From contig NZ_JAPQNS010000011.1 of NCBI RefSeq assembly GCF_028867935.1, positions 1 to 64,000 on the forward strand: a stretch of DNA of 64,000 bases, written 5' to 3'. Source of the stretch: Flavobacterium sp. SUN052 (GTDB taxonomy: Bacteria > Bacteroidota > Bacteroidia > Flavobacteriales > Flavobacteriaceae). Made by a program: the position numbers and the translations under genes. The notes beneath the pieces were generated by a model, which saw only the letters and a program-made list of their open reading frames with translations, made no database searches and was not told where the DNA came from. This document shows, one piece after another, positions 24,694-34,066 of the stretch (position 1 is the first letter of the stretch; the number at the start of each line of letters is the position of its first letter).

Positions 24694-26013
24694 ACTAAAA
24701 AATACTACGCCTGGTATGTCATCTTTTTGCTGACACTTGCAAATATTTCGTCGTTTATCGACCGGCAGGTGTTGAGCCTGTTAGTAAAGCCTATTAAGCA
24801 CGATCTGCACCTGTCCGACACGCAGATGAGTTTGCTGATGGGGCTGAGTTTTGCCATTTTCTACACCCTCTTCGGCATGTTGATCGGGCGGATGGCCGAC
24901 CGCTACAGTCGCCGAAATATCATTATTGGAGGCATTACGGTCTGGAGCCTGATGACAACCTTATGCGCGGGAATTCAGACCTATTCGCAGTTTTTTTTGA
25001 CCCGGATGGGGGTGGGCGTGGGTGAATCGACCCTTTCGCCTTCGGCTTTCTCCATGATTGCTGACCTGTTCCCCAAAAAGCGACTGGCTACGGCTTTGAG
25101 TGTTTTTTCAATGGGTGTATTTCTGGGGTCGGGTCTGGCAACGCTTATTGGGTCGGGTATTGTTGCCAAGTTACCCACCGAAGGGTTGGTCACAGTGCCT
25201 GTCTTCGGCGATGTTTTTCCGTGGCAATTACTCTTTCTATACATCAGTTTGCCCGGTTTGGCCATTGGTTTATTACTATTCACCATTCAGGAACCGGCAC
25301 GTACCAACACGCTTCAGGTTCATGGGCAGGCCGCCAAATTATCGTTTTCAGAATCGTTAAGCATCATTTTTCGCTACCGGAAAGCTTATCTGCTCATCTG
25401 CTTTGCTACTGCCTGCCAGGCATTGATCAATTATGGGTGCAATGCCTGGGTGCCAACGTTCATTGCCCGAACGTATGGCTGGGAGGTTCCGCGCGCTGGA
25501 GCATTCTACGGATTGGTAGTAATTGTATCGTCGGTAGCTGGCGTATTGTTTGGTGGCTGGTACGCCGACAAATTGACACGAGAAGGTAAAACCGACGGGC
25601 GTTTGCGGGTGGGGGTTTTAGGTATCTCGCTGGCATTTATTGGCTTTTTCATTCCCCTTTTACCAAAAGCCGAATGGGCATTAGTAGGGACCGCCATACC
25701 CGTTTTTGGATTAGCATCGCCCTTTGGAGCCGCCACGGCAGCCCTACAGGAAATTATGCCTAACCAGGTTCGGGCGCTGGCCTCCTCTATTTTCCTGTTT
25801 ATTCTGAACCTCATTGGCATCGGCCTGGGGCCAACAATAGTAGCCCTGTTCACCGATTTTGTTTTCCATGATGAGAGTATGATTCGGTACTCGCTGGTAT
25901 TGCTTTATCTGGTTGGTGGCGGGGTGGGCCTTCTACTGAGCTATCTAGCCTTAAAACCATACCGACAGGCAATTGCCGATAAAGAGAAAAGACTTGACCT
26001 GACAACAGTATGA
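24691..26013 (+). CDS. MFS transporter, spinster-like
   Basis: The 440-residue protein has 12 predicted helices. The MFS signature is GRMADRYSRRNIIIGG after helix 2, and the first helix contains NISSFIDRQVLSLLVKPI, typical of the spinster-like/ACS border group. Bacterial members of this group often lie in clusters for aromatic acids or lactones. Its stop overlaps the start of the FAD monooxygenase gene by 4 bp (ATGA), so the two are translationally coupled and the transported compound is probably a substrate of the downstream enzymes. The start codon lies in the last unit of a tandem repeat, which may affect translation. Confidence 0.85.
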   Translation: MTKKYYAWYVIFLLTLANISSFIDRQVLSLLVKPIKHDLHLSDTQMSLLMGLSFAIFYTLFGMLIGRMADRYSRRNIIIGGITVWSLMTTLCAGIQTYSQFFLTRMGVGVGESTLSPSAFSMIADLFPKKRLATALSVFSMGVFLGSGLATLIGSGIVAKLPTEGLVTVPVFGDVFPWQLLFLYISLPGLAIGLLLFTIQEPARTNTLQVHGQAAKLSFSESLSIIFRYRKAYLLICFATACQALINYGCNAWVPTFIARTYGWEVPRAGAFYGLVVIVSSVAGVLFGGWYADKLTREGKTDGRLRVGVLGISLAFIGFFIPLLPKAEWALVGTAIPVFGLASPFGAATAALQEIMPNQVRALASSIFLFILNLIGIGLGPTIVALFTDFVFHDESMIRYSLVLLYLVGGGVGLLLSYLALKPYRQAIADKEKRLDLTTV

Positions 26014-27245
26014 AAGCGTTAGTAATTGGCGGAGGCATTGGTGGGTTAACCACCGCCCTTTGTTTACACAGGTTAGGCATCGACGTACGCATTTTTGAGT
26101 CGGTAAACCAACTCCGTCCCCTGGGTGTGGGCATCAACACCCTGCCGCATAGCGTCAGAATTCTGACCAACCTGGGTCTGGAGCCCAAACTGGCCGAAAT
26201 AGCCGTTGAAACCCAGGAACTAGTCTATTTCGATAAGTTTGGTAAGCCTTTCTGGAGCGAGCCTCGGGGACGTTTCGCGGGCTATCGATGGTCGCAGTTT
26301 TCAATTCATCGGGGACAGTTTCAGATGTTGTTGTTCGCTGAAGTACAACGGATTCTTGGACCGCAATGCATAAAAACCAATCACCACCTGGTTCGCTTCG
26401 AGCAAGTTGGTGGCACCGTAAAAGCGACGTTTAGCATTGGTCAATCAGGCGACCTCTTCGAGGAAGAAGGCGATTTCTTAATTGGTGCCGACGGGATCAA
26501 TTCGGTAGTCAGGAGTCAATTATACCCTGAAGAAGGTGCTCCCAAATTTTCTCAGAATATATTGTATCGGGGTACGTCGCTGATGAAGCCGTACCTGTCG
26601 GGGAGTTCGATGGTAATGGTTGGGAGTCTTAAGCAAAAAATGGTTGCCTATCCTATTAGCCCAACGCTCGACGAAAACGGTAATCAGCTCATCAATTGGG
26701 TGGCCAACCTCCGCGAAAACGAGTTCATGAACACTCAGGTGCGCGACTGGAACCGACAGGCCGACAAAAACCGGTTGCTAAAAATCTACGAAAACTGGCA
26801 GTTTCCCTGGCTCAACGTACACGACATGATTAGTAAAGCCGAAGCAATTTACGAGTTTCCGATGTCGGACCGGGACCCGCTACCGCAATGGACGTTTGGA
26901 CGGGTAACGTTACTCGGTGATGCTGCTCACCCGATGTACCCGATCGGCTCCAATGGCGCTTCACAGGCTATTCTGGATGCCGACGCGCTCGCTAACGCTA
27001 TCCAGGAAGAGCCCACAATTGAAATGGCTCTGATTCGCTACGACCGCGAACGGGTACCAGTAACGGCAAAAGTGGTCATGCAAAACCGGCAAAAGGGCCC
27101 CGACGAGATTATGGACTTGATGGAAGAGCGTTTTCCGAACGGGTTTTCCGACGATGAAATACCACACGGAGAGTTAGAGACCGTTATGGGTCATTACAAA
27201 AAAGTAGCCGGTTTCGATATTGAAACCCTAAACCAGAAAGCATGA
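26010..27245 (+). CDS. FAD-dependent monooxygenase (flavin-dependent oxidoreductase)
   Basis: This 411-residue group A flavoprotein monooxygenase shows the full set of FAD motifs: GGGIGG at residues 7-12 (ADP binding), LIGADGINSVVR (DG motif), and LLGDAAHPMYPIGSNGASQAILDA at about 300-325 (GD motif). The pattern RPLGVGINTLPHSVRIL and SIHRGQFQMLL fits a subfamily related to salicylate, 6-hydroxynicotinate and PhzS hydroxylases, whose members usually hydroxylate or decarboxylatively hydroxylate an aromatic acid with NAD(P)H. The substrate is unknown. It overlaps the transporter gene by 4 bp and precedes the crotonase gene by 25 bp. Confidence 0.85.
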   Translation: MKALVIGGGIGGLTTALCLHRLGIDVRIFESVNQLRPLGVGINTLPHSVRILTNLGLEPKLAEIAVETQELVYFDKFGKPFWSEPRGRFAGYRWSQFSIHRGQFQMLLFAEVQRILGPQCIKTNHHLVRFEQVGGTVKATFSIGQSGDLFEEEGDFLIGADGINSVVRSQLYPEEGAPKFSQNILYRGTSLMKPYLSGSSMVMVGSLKQKMVAYPISPTLDENGNQLINWVANLRENEFMNTQVRDWNRQADKNRLLKIYENWQFPWLNVHDMISKAEAIYEFPMSDRDPLPQWTFGRVTLLGDAAHPMYPIGSNGASQAILDADALANAIQEEPTIEMALIRYDRERVPVTAKVVMQNRQKGPDEIMDLMEERFPNGFSDDEIPHGELETVMGHYKKVAGFDIETLNQKA

Positions 27246-27270
27246 ACATGCTGGCAAACCAATCCAACTC

Positions 27271-28029
27271 ATGCTACAAACCGAAGTACGGGATACTGTT
27301 TTCCTTGTAAAAATCAATCGCCCCGAAAAGCGAAACGCTATCAACGATGCCCTGATTCTGGCAATTGAGCAGGTTTTTTCGGCAATTCCCGAAGGTGTAA
27401 ATTGCGCGGTTATTTACGGCGAAGGGCCTCATTTCAGCGCCGGGCTCGATTTGTCGGAACTGCGGGAACGAACCATTGTCGAAGGGCTGCATCATTCCAG
27501 AATGTGGCACCGGGCGTTGGAAAAAGTACAGTTTGGTACGGTGCCGGTAGTGGCTGTTCTGAAGGGCGCCTGCGTGGGTGGAGGGCTCGAAATTGCTTCT
27601 GCCTGTCATATTCGCGTAGCCGAACAAAGTACCTTTTACGCACTGCCTGAAGGTCAACGGGGTATTTTTGTGGGCGGTGGTGCTTCGGTGCGCTTGCCCA
27701 AGCTTATTGGTATGGCCCGCATGGCCGATATGATGTTTACAGGTCGGGTAATTACTGCCGACGAAGGTATGCCAATGGGGTTTTCGCAATACGTGGTGCC
27801 GGAGGGCACAGGGCTTGAAAAAGGTATTGAATTGGCCAACAAGATTGCCCAGAACGCCGAAATGACCAACTACGCGCTTATGCACGTGTTACCCCGCATT
27901 ACCGATTCGAGTCAGTCGGAGGGTTTGCTCATGGAATCACTGATGGCTTCTATCGCGGCCAACTCCCCCGAAGCGCAGGAAAGAATGGCCCATTTTCTGG
28001 CCGGAAAAGCTAAAAAACTTGGTGAATAA
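27271..28029 (+). CDS. Enoyl-CoA hydratase/isomerase (crotonase) family protein
   Basis: The 252-residue product is a crotonase. [11 protein letters not shown] and [15 protein letters not shown] form the oxyanion hole. Both catalytic glutamates of hydratases are present: Glu107 in GGGLE and Glu127 in LPEGQ. Next to feruloyl-CoA synthase it should act on a hydroxycinnamoyl-CoA. Hydroxycinnamoyl-CoA hydratase-lyases, which make vanillin and acetyl-CoA, have a different residue at the Glu107 position, so ordinary hydration as part of a beta-oxidation route is as likely as direct cleavage. The stop shares one base with the next gene's ATG, so the two are coupled. Confidence 0.85.
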   Translation: MLQTEVRDTVFLVKINRPEKRNAINDALILAIEQVFSAIPEGVNCAVIYGEGPHFSAGLDLSELRERTIVEGLHHSRMWHRALEKVQFGTVPVVAVLKGACVGGGLEIASACHIRVAEQSTFYALPEGQRGIFVGGGASVRLPKLIGMARMADMMFTGRVITADEGMPMGFSQYVVPEGTGLEKGIELANKIAQNAEMTNYALMHVLPRITDSSQSEGLLMESLMASIAANSPEAQERMAHFLAGKAKKLGE

Positions 28030-29216
28030 TGGAATCCAAACCGTTAACCCCTTCCCGACTTCAATCGCTAGACGCTTATCGGGGCTTTGTGATGTTACTG
28101 ATGATGGCCGAGGTACTGCGTTTTCACCGCATCCATGAAGCCTTGCCTGATAATGGTTTCTGGTCGTTTCTGGCCTACAATCAGGATCACGTCGATTGGG
28201 CGGGATGTTCGCTGCACGATCTGATTCAGCCCTCGTTTTCGTTTCTGGTGGGAGTAGCATTGCCCTATTCTCTGGCCAGTCGGCAGCAGAGCGGGCAATC
28301 AACGGGCAAACAGTGGGGGCATGCGCTCCGACGGTCGCTGATTCTGATCCTGCTGGGCATTTTCTTACGCTCAATGGGTCGCGAGCAAACCAACTTCACC
28401 TTTGAAGATACGCTCACGCAGATTGGCCTTGGCTATCCCTTTCTATTTGCACTGGGTTTTGCGAAGCCTACCGGACAATGGATTGCTTTTGCTGTGCTGG
28501 TGATTGGCTACTGGCTGATGTTTATACTATACCCCTTGCCCGGCCCAGGTTTCTCCTACGAAGCGGTGGGTGTTCCACCCGATTGGGCGCACCATTATAC
28601 GGGATTGATGGCTCATTTCAACAAAAACAGCAACCTGGCCTGGGCTTTCGATACCTGTTTTCTAAATCTGTTTCCTCGCGCCAAGCCATTTCTGTTCAAC
28701 GGGGGCGGGTATGCCACGCTGAGCTTCATTCCCACTTTAGCCACTATGCTGCTGGGGCTACAGGCGGGTCGATGGCTAAAGAGTGGCTCAGAATCAACAG
28801 TCCTGGTCCGTCGGTTTTTGCTAGCCGCTCTAATTGGAATTGTCCTGGGAATCCTCGTGCATCTCGTGGGACTTTGCCCCGTTGTGAAACGCATCTGGAC
28901 GCCCGCCTGGGTATTGTTTAGCGGAGGGTGCTGTTTCGCCTTACTAGCCCTGTTTTATTTCGTGATTGATGTCAAAAAGGTACACCGTTGGGCGTACTTC
29001 CTGATCGTGATTGGCACCAACTCCATTGCTGCTTACTGCATCGCCCATCTCATTGAGCATTTTGTTATGGGGTCTTTTTATACGCATTTCGGAGCGTCTC
29101 CATTCCAGATTTTCGGGCCGGTTTATGAACCGCTTCTGGCCGGGGCCGCCACCTTACTGGTGTACTGGCTGATTCTCCGTTGGATGTATCGCCGTAAACT
29201 GTTCATTCGAATCTAA
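28029..29216 (+). CDS. Membrane acyltransferase, HGSNAT/DUF5009-like
   Basis: This 395-residue integral membrane protein has about ten helices. It starts with the family motif [17 protein letters not shown] and [19 protein letters not shown], as in heparan-alpha-glucosaminide N-acetyltransferase and bacterial DUF1624/DUF5009 proteins. A conserved His precedes Asp in SLHDLIQP. The human enzyme moves an acetyl group from cytosolic acetyl-CoA across the membrane onto a sugar amine; bacterial substrates are unknown. The end is rich in basic residues (RWMYRRK). It is coupled to the crotonase gene by a 1-nt overlap and lies 15 bp before feruloyl-CoA synthase, so it is a true operon member. Confidence 0.8.
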   Translation: MESKPLTPSRLQSLDAYRGFVMLLMMAEVLRFHRIHEALPDNGFWSFLAYNQDHVDWAGCSLHDLIQPSFSFLVGVALPYSLASRQQSGQSTGKQWGHALRRSLILILLGIFLRSMGREQTNFTFEDTLTQIGLGYPFLFALGFAKPTGQWIAFAVLVIGYWLMFILYPLPGPGFSYEAVGVPPDWAHHYTGLMAHFNKNSNLAWAFDTCFLNLFPRAKPFLFNGGGYATLSFIPTLATMLLGLQAGRWLKSGSESTVLVRRFLLAALIGIVLGILVHLVGLCPVVKRIWTPAWVLFSGGCCFALLALFYFVIDVKKVHRWAYFLIVIGTNSIAAYCIAHLIEHFVMGSFYTHFGASPFQIFGPVYEPLLAGAATLLVYWLILRWMYRRKLFIRI

Positions 29217-29231
29217 ATTTATGGAACGCAG

Positions 29232-31028
29232 ATGACACAGACAGCTATTTTCGGGCCAACGGCTACCAATAAAACCACTTTGGCGGATGGCTCAATGTTG
29301 CTTCAGGCCGAGCAGCCACTGGCCAGTTTTCCCGAAAAGCTGACGGAGAAGCTCCTGTATTGGGCTGAAAATAAACCTGATGCCACCTTCATTGCCCGGC
29401 GCAATGCCCACAACGAATGGCAGCGATTAAGTTATGCGGATACGCTCAGTCAGGTGAAAGCGATTGCTCAACACTTGCTTAATCTTGGCTTTACTGGCGA
29501 CGACACGCTGGTTATTCTGTCCGAAAACAGCCTCGAACACGCATTACTGGCCCTGGCAGCTTTGCATATTGGCGTTCCATATACGCCTATTTCACCGCCT
29601 TATTCATTAGTTTCCAAAGACTTCGGGAAGCTCAGACACTGCCTCGAACTGACAACCCCAAAGCTGGTTTTTGCGCAGAACAGCCTTGCCTACGGTCCAG
29701 CCCTAACATTAGCGAAGCAGTTATTTCCCAACACCCTGACTCTTACGGCCGATGAGAATGGAAAAAAACCTTTTTCGGACATTCTCCATATGCAGGCTAC
29801 CGATCAGGTTGATACTGCTTTTGCTAGCATTAATGCCGACACGGTTGCCAAGATTTTGTTCACGTCGGGCTCAACAGGATTGCCAAAGGGGGTAATCAAC
29901 ACGCATCGGATGTGGTGTTCCAACTTGCAGCAGATTACGCAGGTGTTTCCGTTCATGGCTAGTGAACCGCCCGTTTTTGTGGATTGGCTGCCCTGGAATC
30001 ACACCTTTGGCGGTAATCATAACGTTGGGCTGACGCTGTACAACGGTGGCACACTGTATATCGACGATGGCAAACCCACGCCCAGCGGTATCGAAACGAC
30101 CGTGCAGAACCTGCGCGAGATTTCGCCTACAGCCTATTTCAACGTACCCAAAGGTTTCGAAATGCTGATCCCCTATCTGGAGAACGAGCCTGAACTTCGG
30201 CAAAAGTTCTTCAAAAAACTGACCATTTTCTTTTACGCGGGAGCAAGCCTAGCCCAACCCGTCTGGAATCGTCTGGAAGAACTGGCTCTCGAAACAGTAG
30301 GCCATAAAATTCCCATTATCACGGGCCTCGGTTGTACAGAAGCGGGGCCGTCGGCCATGTTTGCCAATTGGGCCGGTAGCTTTTCGGGGCTCCTGGGCGT
30401 GCCAGTAGCTGGTATGCAGGTAAAGCTAGTGCCCGACGGCGACAAGCTAGAGGCCCGTTATAAAGCTCCCAATGTCACACCCGGCTACTGGCGCAATCCT
30501 GATGCAACCGCTCTGGCGTTTGACGAAGAAGGCTACTATAAAACGGGTGATGCCGTTCGGTTCGTCGACGAAAACAACCCCGATAAGGGCCTGGTATTCG
30601 ATGGACGGATTGCCGAAGATTTTAAACTGTCAACCGGAACGTGGGTGAACGTGGGCGTTTTGAAGGCCAAAATCATATCGGCAGGCTCACCCATTGTGCA
30701 GGATGCCGTTATTACGGGACTTGATCAGGAATATATAGGAGCCATTTTGTTTTTAAACCCTGATGCCTGTCGGAAACATGCTAAGCTCACCCCCGAAGTA
30801 TCGACTACTGAGGCTTTCCAGCACGAAGCTATTCAACAATACCTTGATGAACTGCTGCTCCGATTGAGCGAAACGGCCACGGGAAGTGCTACTCGTGTGA
30901 CCAAAGTGGTTGTTGCCCTTGATCCACCTTCCATTGATCTGGGTGAAATTACCGACAAAGGTTCGCTGAATCAACGAGCAGTTCTGAAGCATCGCGTACT
31001 CTTGGTAGAGAGCCTATACCAGATATAA
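29232..31028 (+). CDS. fcs: Feruloyl-CoA synthase
   Basis: The 598-residue protein belongs to the ANL superfamily and matches the feruloyl-CoA synthase subfamily. The P-loop motif is FTSGSTGLPKGV (210-221), followed by VDWLPWNHTFGGNHNVG and by GCTEAGP and YYKTGDAVRFVDE (adenylate binding). The long spacer GLVFDGRIAEDFKLSTGTWVNV replaces the common GRxKD hinge of acetyl-CoA synthetases, as it does in this subfamily. The enzyme activates ferulate, coumarate or caffeate with ATP and CoA in the cytosol. The ANL catalytic lysine near the C-terminus is probably in DKGSLNQRAVL. It is the strongest pointer to phenylpropanoid use by this operon. Confidence 0.88.
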   Translation: MTQTAIFGPTATNKTTLADGSMLLQAEQPLASFPEKLTEKLLYWAENKPDATFIARRNAHNEWQRLSYADTLSQVKAIAQHLLNLGFTGDDTLVILSENSLEHALLALAALHIGVPYTPISPPYSLVSKDFGKLRHCLELTTPKLVFAQNSLAYGPALTLAKQLFPNTLTLTADENGKKPFSDILHMQATDQVDTAFASINADTVAKILFTSGSTGLPKGVINTHRMWCSNLQQITQVFPFMASEPPVFVDWLPWNHTFGGNHNVGLTLYNGGTLYIDDGKPTPSGIETTVQNLREISPTAYFNVPKGFEMLIPYLENEPELRQKFFKKLTIFFYAGASLAQPVWNRLEELALETVGHKIPIITGLGCTEAGPSAMFANWAGSFSGLLGVPVAGMQVKLVPDGDKLEARYKAPNVTPGYWRNPDATALAFDEEGYYKTGDAVRFVDENNPDKGLVFDGRIAEDFKLSTGTWVNVGVLKAKIISAGSPIVQDAVITGLDQEYIGAILFLNPDACRKHAKLTPEVSTTEAFQHEAIQQYLDELLLRLSETATGSATRVTKVVVALDPPSIDLGEITDKGSLNQRAVLKHRVLLVESLYQI

Positions 31029-31042
31029 TCATCCTAAATCTC

Positions 31043-32158
31043 ATGAAACAAATCGTTTTCCTGTACCTGCTTGCCCATTCAGTGCTGGCACAAAACGTGG
31101 CCAAAACAGACTCCGGCGCGCTAAACGGAGCCCGTTACAAAATACTTTTCCCGCCGAACTGGAAAGGCAAACTGGTAATGTATGCACACGGCTACGAGTT
31201 TATGGGTGCCAAACCACTACAAAGCCAGAATCCCGATTTTGCCAAACGAATGGCTCCTTTTCTGGAAAGAGGCTTCGCTGTGGCGGCTTCTGACTATGCC
31301 TATCAGGGGTTTGCATTGCCACAGGGCGTCGACGATACCGAAGCATTACGGAAGCATTTCGTTACCAAATACGGCAAACCAGACACCACGTTCATGGTGG
31401 GCCATTCGATGGGCGGGGGTGTCACGCTGGCTACACTCGAAAACTTTGGCGGCAATTATAATGGCGGACTTCCCCTCTGTCCGCTGTCGAGCAGGCCGTA
31501 TCTGCAATGCCGCAAAGAGTTCGACATGTATGCCACGTTTAATGGCTTGTTTCCGGGTATCGCAACCTCATTAGCGGATATCTTCGACCTAAAAAAACCA
31601 TACCAGGCTCAGGATTCCCGGAAAATGGTGCTCAGAGCAGGTGAGATCAGAAAAGCTATTCTTGCTCAAGATTCGGTACTGGCAGTGGCTTTTGCCCGGC
31701 GTTTCGATCTAAAACTCGATGATTTGCCCTTTTCCCTGTTTTTTAACGAAAACGTATTGCGCGATTTAGCTCAAAAGGCAAATGGCAACCCGTTCGACAA
31801 CACGAATACCCTCTACAGCGGCTTCCCCGACAATATGCTTTTAAACCATAAAGCCGAACGGCTAACGGCAACAGCAGATCCCAACACGATTTTCAGCAAA
31901 TACGACCGGACGGGCAACATCAACAAGCCTACCGTAGCCATGCACACCATCTACGATCAGTTGATTCCTCCAACGTATGGCATCGTCAACTTCGAAAATA
32001 TGGTGCATCAACAGGGGAAGGACCGTTTCTTTACCGCTAAGTACACGAATGGGCAAGGGCACTGTGCTTTTACACCCCAACAAACGGCGAAAGCCTTCGA
32101 TGAATTGAGATTGTGGGTGAAAACCGGCGTAAAAGCAAAAGCCGGCTTTATCAATTAA
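31043..32158 (+). CDS. Secreted alpha/beta hydrolase
   Basis: This 371-residue protein has a signal peptide (ending VLAQ) and an alpha/beta hydrolase fold. The oxyanion strand is LVMYAHGYEF, the nucleophile is Ser122 in VGHSMGGG, the acid is probably Asp in IYDQLIPP, and the histidine is in NGQGHCAF. A cap region lies at about 150-290. It resembles uncharacterised exported hydrolases rather than any one named esterase. In an operon with feruloyl-CoA synthase and malonate uptake it could release hydroxycinnamates or malonyl groups from esters in the periplasm; this is inference from context. It lies 14 bp after fcs and 12 bp before the acyl-CoA synthetase gene. Confidence 0.75.
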   Translation: MKQIVFLYLLAHSVLAQNVAKTDSGALNGARYKILFPPNWKGKLVMYAHGYEFMGAKPLQSQNPDFAKRMAPFLERGFAVAASDYAYQGFALPQGVDDTEALRKHFVTKYGKPDTTFMVGHSMGGGVTLATLENFGGNYNGGLPLCPLSSRPYLQCRKEFDMYATFNGLFPGIATSLADIFDLKKPYQAQDSRKMVLRAGEIRKAILAQDSVLAVAFARRFDLKLDDLPFSLFFNENVLRDLAQKANGNPFDNTNTLYSGFPDNMLLNHKAERLTATADPNTIFSKYDRTGNINKPTVAMHTIYDQLIPPTYGIVNFENMVHQQGKDRFFTAKYTNGQGHCAFTPQQTAKAFDELRLWVKTGVKAKAGFIN

Positions 32159-32170
32159 CGAGAGAACTTC

Positions 32171-33667
32171 ATGCAAAATCCGACTAAAATAGCCATCATT
32201 TCCGACGGCAACTCCTACAGTTATCAGGATTTACAGGACGCATCTGAACAGTTTGCGCACGTCTTGCTAAACCAGGCGTCTGATTTGTCCGAAACACGGG
32301 TGGCGTTTATGGTTGTCCCCGGCTTCGATTATGTGCGGGTGCAACGGGGGATCTGGTTGGCGGGTGGTGTAGCCGTGCCGCTTTGTACAACCCATCCGCT
32401 GGCCTCGCTTCAGTATGTAATTGAAGATACACAAGCCAGCATCATTGTTGTGTCCCCCGAATTTGAACCGATTTTAGGACCCTATGCCTTGCAACAAGGG
32501 TTGCGATTAATCGTATTGGGCGATTCCTTCGCTGAGTCGGCTGGTAATCTACCCGAAATTAGCCCAAGCCGCCGGGCGATGATTTTATATACGAGCGGGA
32601 CAACCAACCTGCCCAAAGGCGTAGTCACTACCCACACCAACCTCGAAGCCCAGGTATCCACGCTGGTACAAGCCTGGGAGTATTCAGCCGACGACCATAT
32701 TCTTTGTATTTTGCCGCTTCATCACGTGCATGGGATCATCAATGTGGTGGCCTGCACGCTTCGGGCAGGTGGAACGGTAGAGTTTCTGCCCCAGTTTTCT
32801 GCTCAACGCGTTTTCGACTGGTTTCAGCAAATAGCTCAACAGCACAAGGTTGGCGTTTTTATGGCTGTGCCAACTATCTATTTTAAGCTCATTGCTAATT
32901 TCGAGACGCTGCCTGCTACGCAGCAGCAAGCCTTAACAGCAGCTATGACCACATTTCGGTTGATGGTTTCGGGCTCGGCAGCGTTGCCCGTTTCGGTAAT
33001 GGAAAAATGGGAAGCTATCAGCGGTCATCGTTTACTGGAGCGCTACGGCATGACCGAAATCGGCATGGCCATCAGCAATCCATACCGGGGTGAGCGCAGA
33101 GCAGGGCATATTGGGCAAGCCTTACCGGGCGTATCCATTCGTTTGGTCGATGAGCAAAATAATGACGTTACAACGAATGAAGCCGACCAAACTACGCCCG
33201 GCGAACCGTCGCCCGGAGAGATTCAGGTGAAAGGGGCGAACGTATTTTCGGAATACTGGCAGAAAAAAGAAGCGACCGAAGCCACCTTTACCGAAGATGG
33301 CTGGTTTAAAACCGGCGATGTAGCGGTGCTGGACGATGGCTACTACAAAATTCTGGGCCGCAGCTCCATCGACATTATCAAATCAGGCGGCTATAAAATC
33401 TCGGCTTTAGAAATCGAAGAGGTCCTGCGAACCCATCCTCAGATCGACGATTGCAGTGTGGTCGGCATCGACAACGAGGAATGGGGCGAGCTGGTTGTAG
33501 CGGCACTTGTCATCAATGATCAGGCCATTAATACCGACGAATTAACCGCTTGGATTCGCGAAAGAATGCCCGCCTACAAAACTCCGCGCCGTTATAAAAT
33601 CGTATCCGAGCTACCCCGTAACGCAATGGGGAAAGTGACAAAGAATGAATTAAAAAAGCTGTTTTAA
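32171..33667 (+). CDS. matB: Malonyl-CoA synthetase-like ANL ligase (MatB/ACSF3 type)
   Basis: The 498-residue ligase has the ANL P-loop LYTSGTTNLPKGVV (about 138-150), with Asn where Gly is usual. LPLHHVHGIINVV follows, then RYGMTEIGMAISNPYRGERRAGHIGQALPGVSIRL. The Arg-containing block after SNPY is the part that binds the second carboxylate in MatB and mammalian ACSF3. The hinge is GRSSIDIIKSGGYKI and the catalytic Lys is in NAMGKVTKNEL. It should convert malonate, ATP and CoA into malonyl-CoA. The malonate transporter genes madL and madM follow directly (15 bp), which strongly supports malonate as substrate. No malonyl-CoA decarboxylase (MatA) gene is present in the window. Confidence 0.83.
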   Translation: MQNPTKIAIISDGNSYSYQDLQDASEQFAHVLLNQASDLSETRVAFMVVPGFDYVRVQRGIWLAGGVAVPLCTTHPLASLQYVIEDTQASIIVVSPEFEPILGPYALQQGLRLIVLGDSFAESAGNLPEISPSRRAMILYTSGTTNLPKGVVTTHTNLEAQVSTLVQAWEYSADDHILCILPLHHVHGIINVVACTLRAGGTVEFLPQFSAQRVFDWFQQIAQQHKVGVFMAVPTIYFKLIANFETLPATQQQALTAAMTTFRLMVSGSAALPVSVMEKWEAISGHRLLERYGMTEIGMAISNPYRGERRAGHIGQALPGVSIRLVDEQNNDVTTNEADQTTPGEPSPGEIQVKGANVFSEYWQKKEATEATFTEDGWFKTGDVAVLDDGYYKILGRSSIDIIKSGGYKISALEIEEVLRTHPQIDDCSVVGIDNEEWGELVVAALVINDQAINTDELTAWIRERMPAYKTPRRYKIVSELPRNAMGKVTKNELKKLF

Positions 33668-33682
33668 CAAATTGGTATTAGC

Positions 33683-34066
33683 ATGTTAATCAAAGGTGTA
33701 GCTCTTTTAGCGGGCTGTTTTATTCTGGGTCAACTCGTGGGTGAAACCCTGGGGCGATTAATCGGAGTCGATGCCAATATTGGCGGTGTTGGCTTTGCCA
33801 TGTTGCTGTTGATTTTCGCTCAAAACTGGCTCGAAAAGCATGATCTGTTTCACGCCGACATGGAAAGCGGCATTATGTTCTGGAGCAAAATGTACATCCC
33901 CGTTATCGTAGCTATGTCGTCCATTCAGAATGTGCGTGTAGCCCTGTCGAGTGGGGTTGTTGCATTTCTGGCAGGTAGTATTCCGGTGGCACTTTGCCTG
34001 TTGTTCCTGCCCCTTTTATCTAAATCAGTAACACCTTCTGAAACACCGGCCGAATGGACTACATAA
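33683..34066 (+). CDS. madL: Malonate transporter subunit MadL
   Basis: This 127-residue membrane protein has about four helices and matches MadL. Characteristic segments are GVALLAGCFILGQLVGETLG, the central GFAMLLLIF, and FWSKMYIPVIVAMSS. With MadM it forms the sodium-dependent malonate carrier first found in Malonomonas rubra. The gene overlaps madM by 13 bp, so the subunits are translationally coupled. In other organisms madLM accompany a malonate decarboxylase; here they follow a malonyl-CoA synthetase instead. Confidence 0.9.
   Translation: MLIKGVALLAGCFILGQLVGETLGRLIGVDANIGGVGFAMLLLIFAQNWLEKHDLFHADMESGIMFWSKMYIPVIVAMSSIQNVRVALSSGVVAFLAGSIPVALCLLFLPLLSKSVTPSETPAEWTT

Noticed and set aside
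27274..27885. 203-codon open frame antisense to the crotonase gene
   Set aside because: It overlaps a gene with clear catalytic motifs, and its own translation resembles no family.
32171..33667. Second hydroxycinnamate-CoA ligase
   Set aside because: The SNPYxGxRxxG block and adjacency to madLM fit malonyl-CoA synthetase better.
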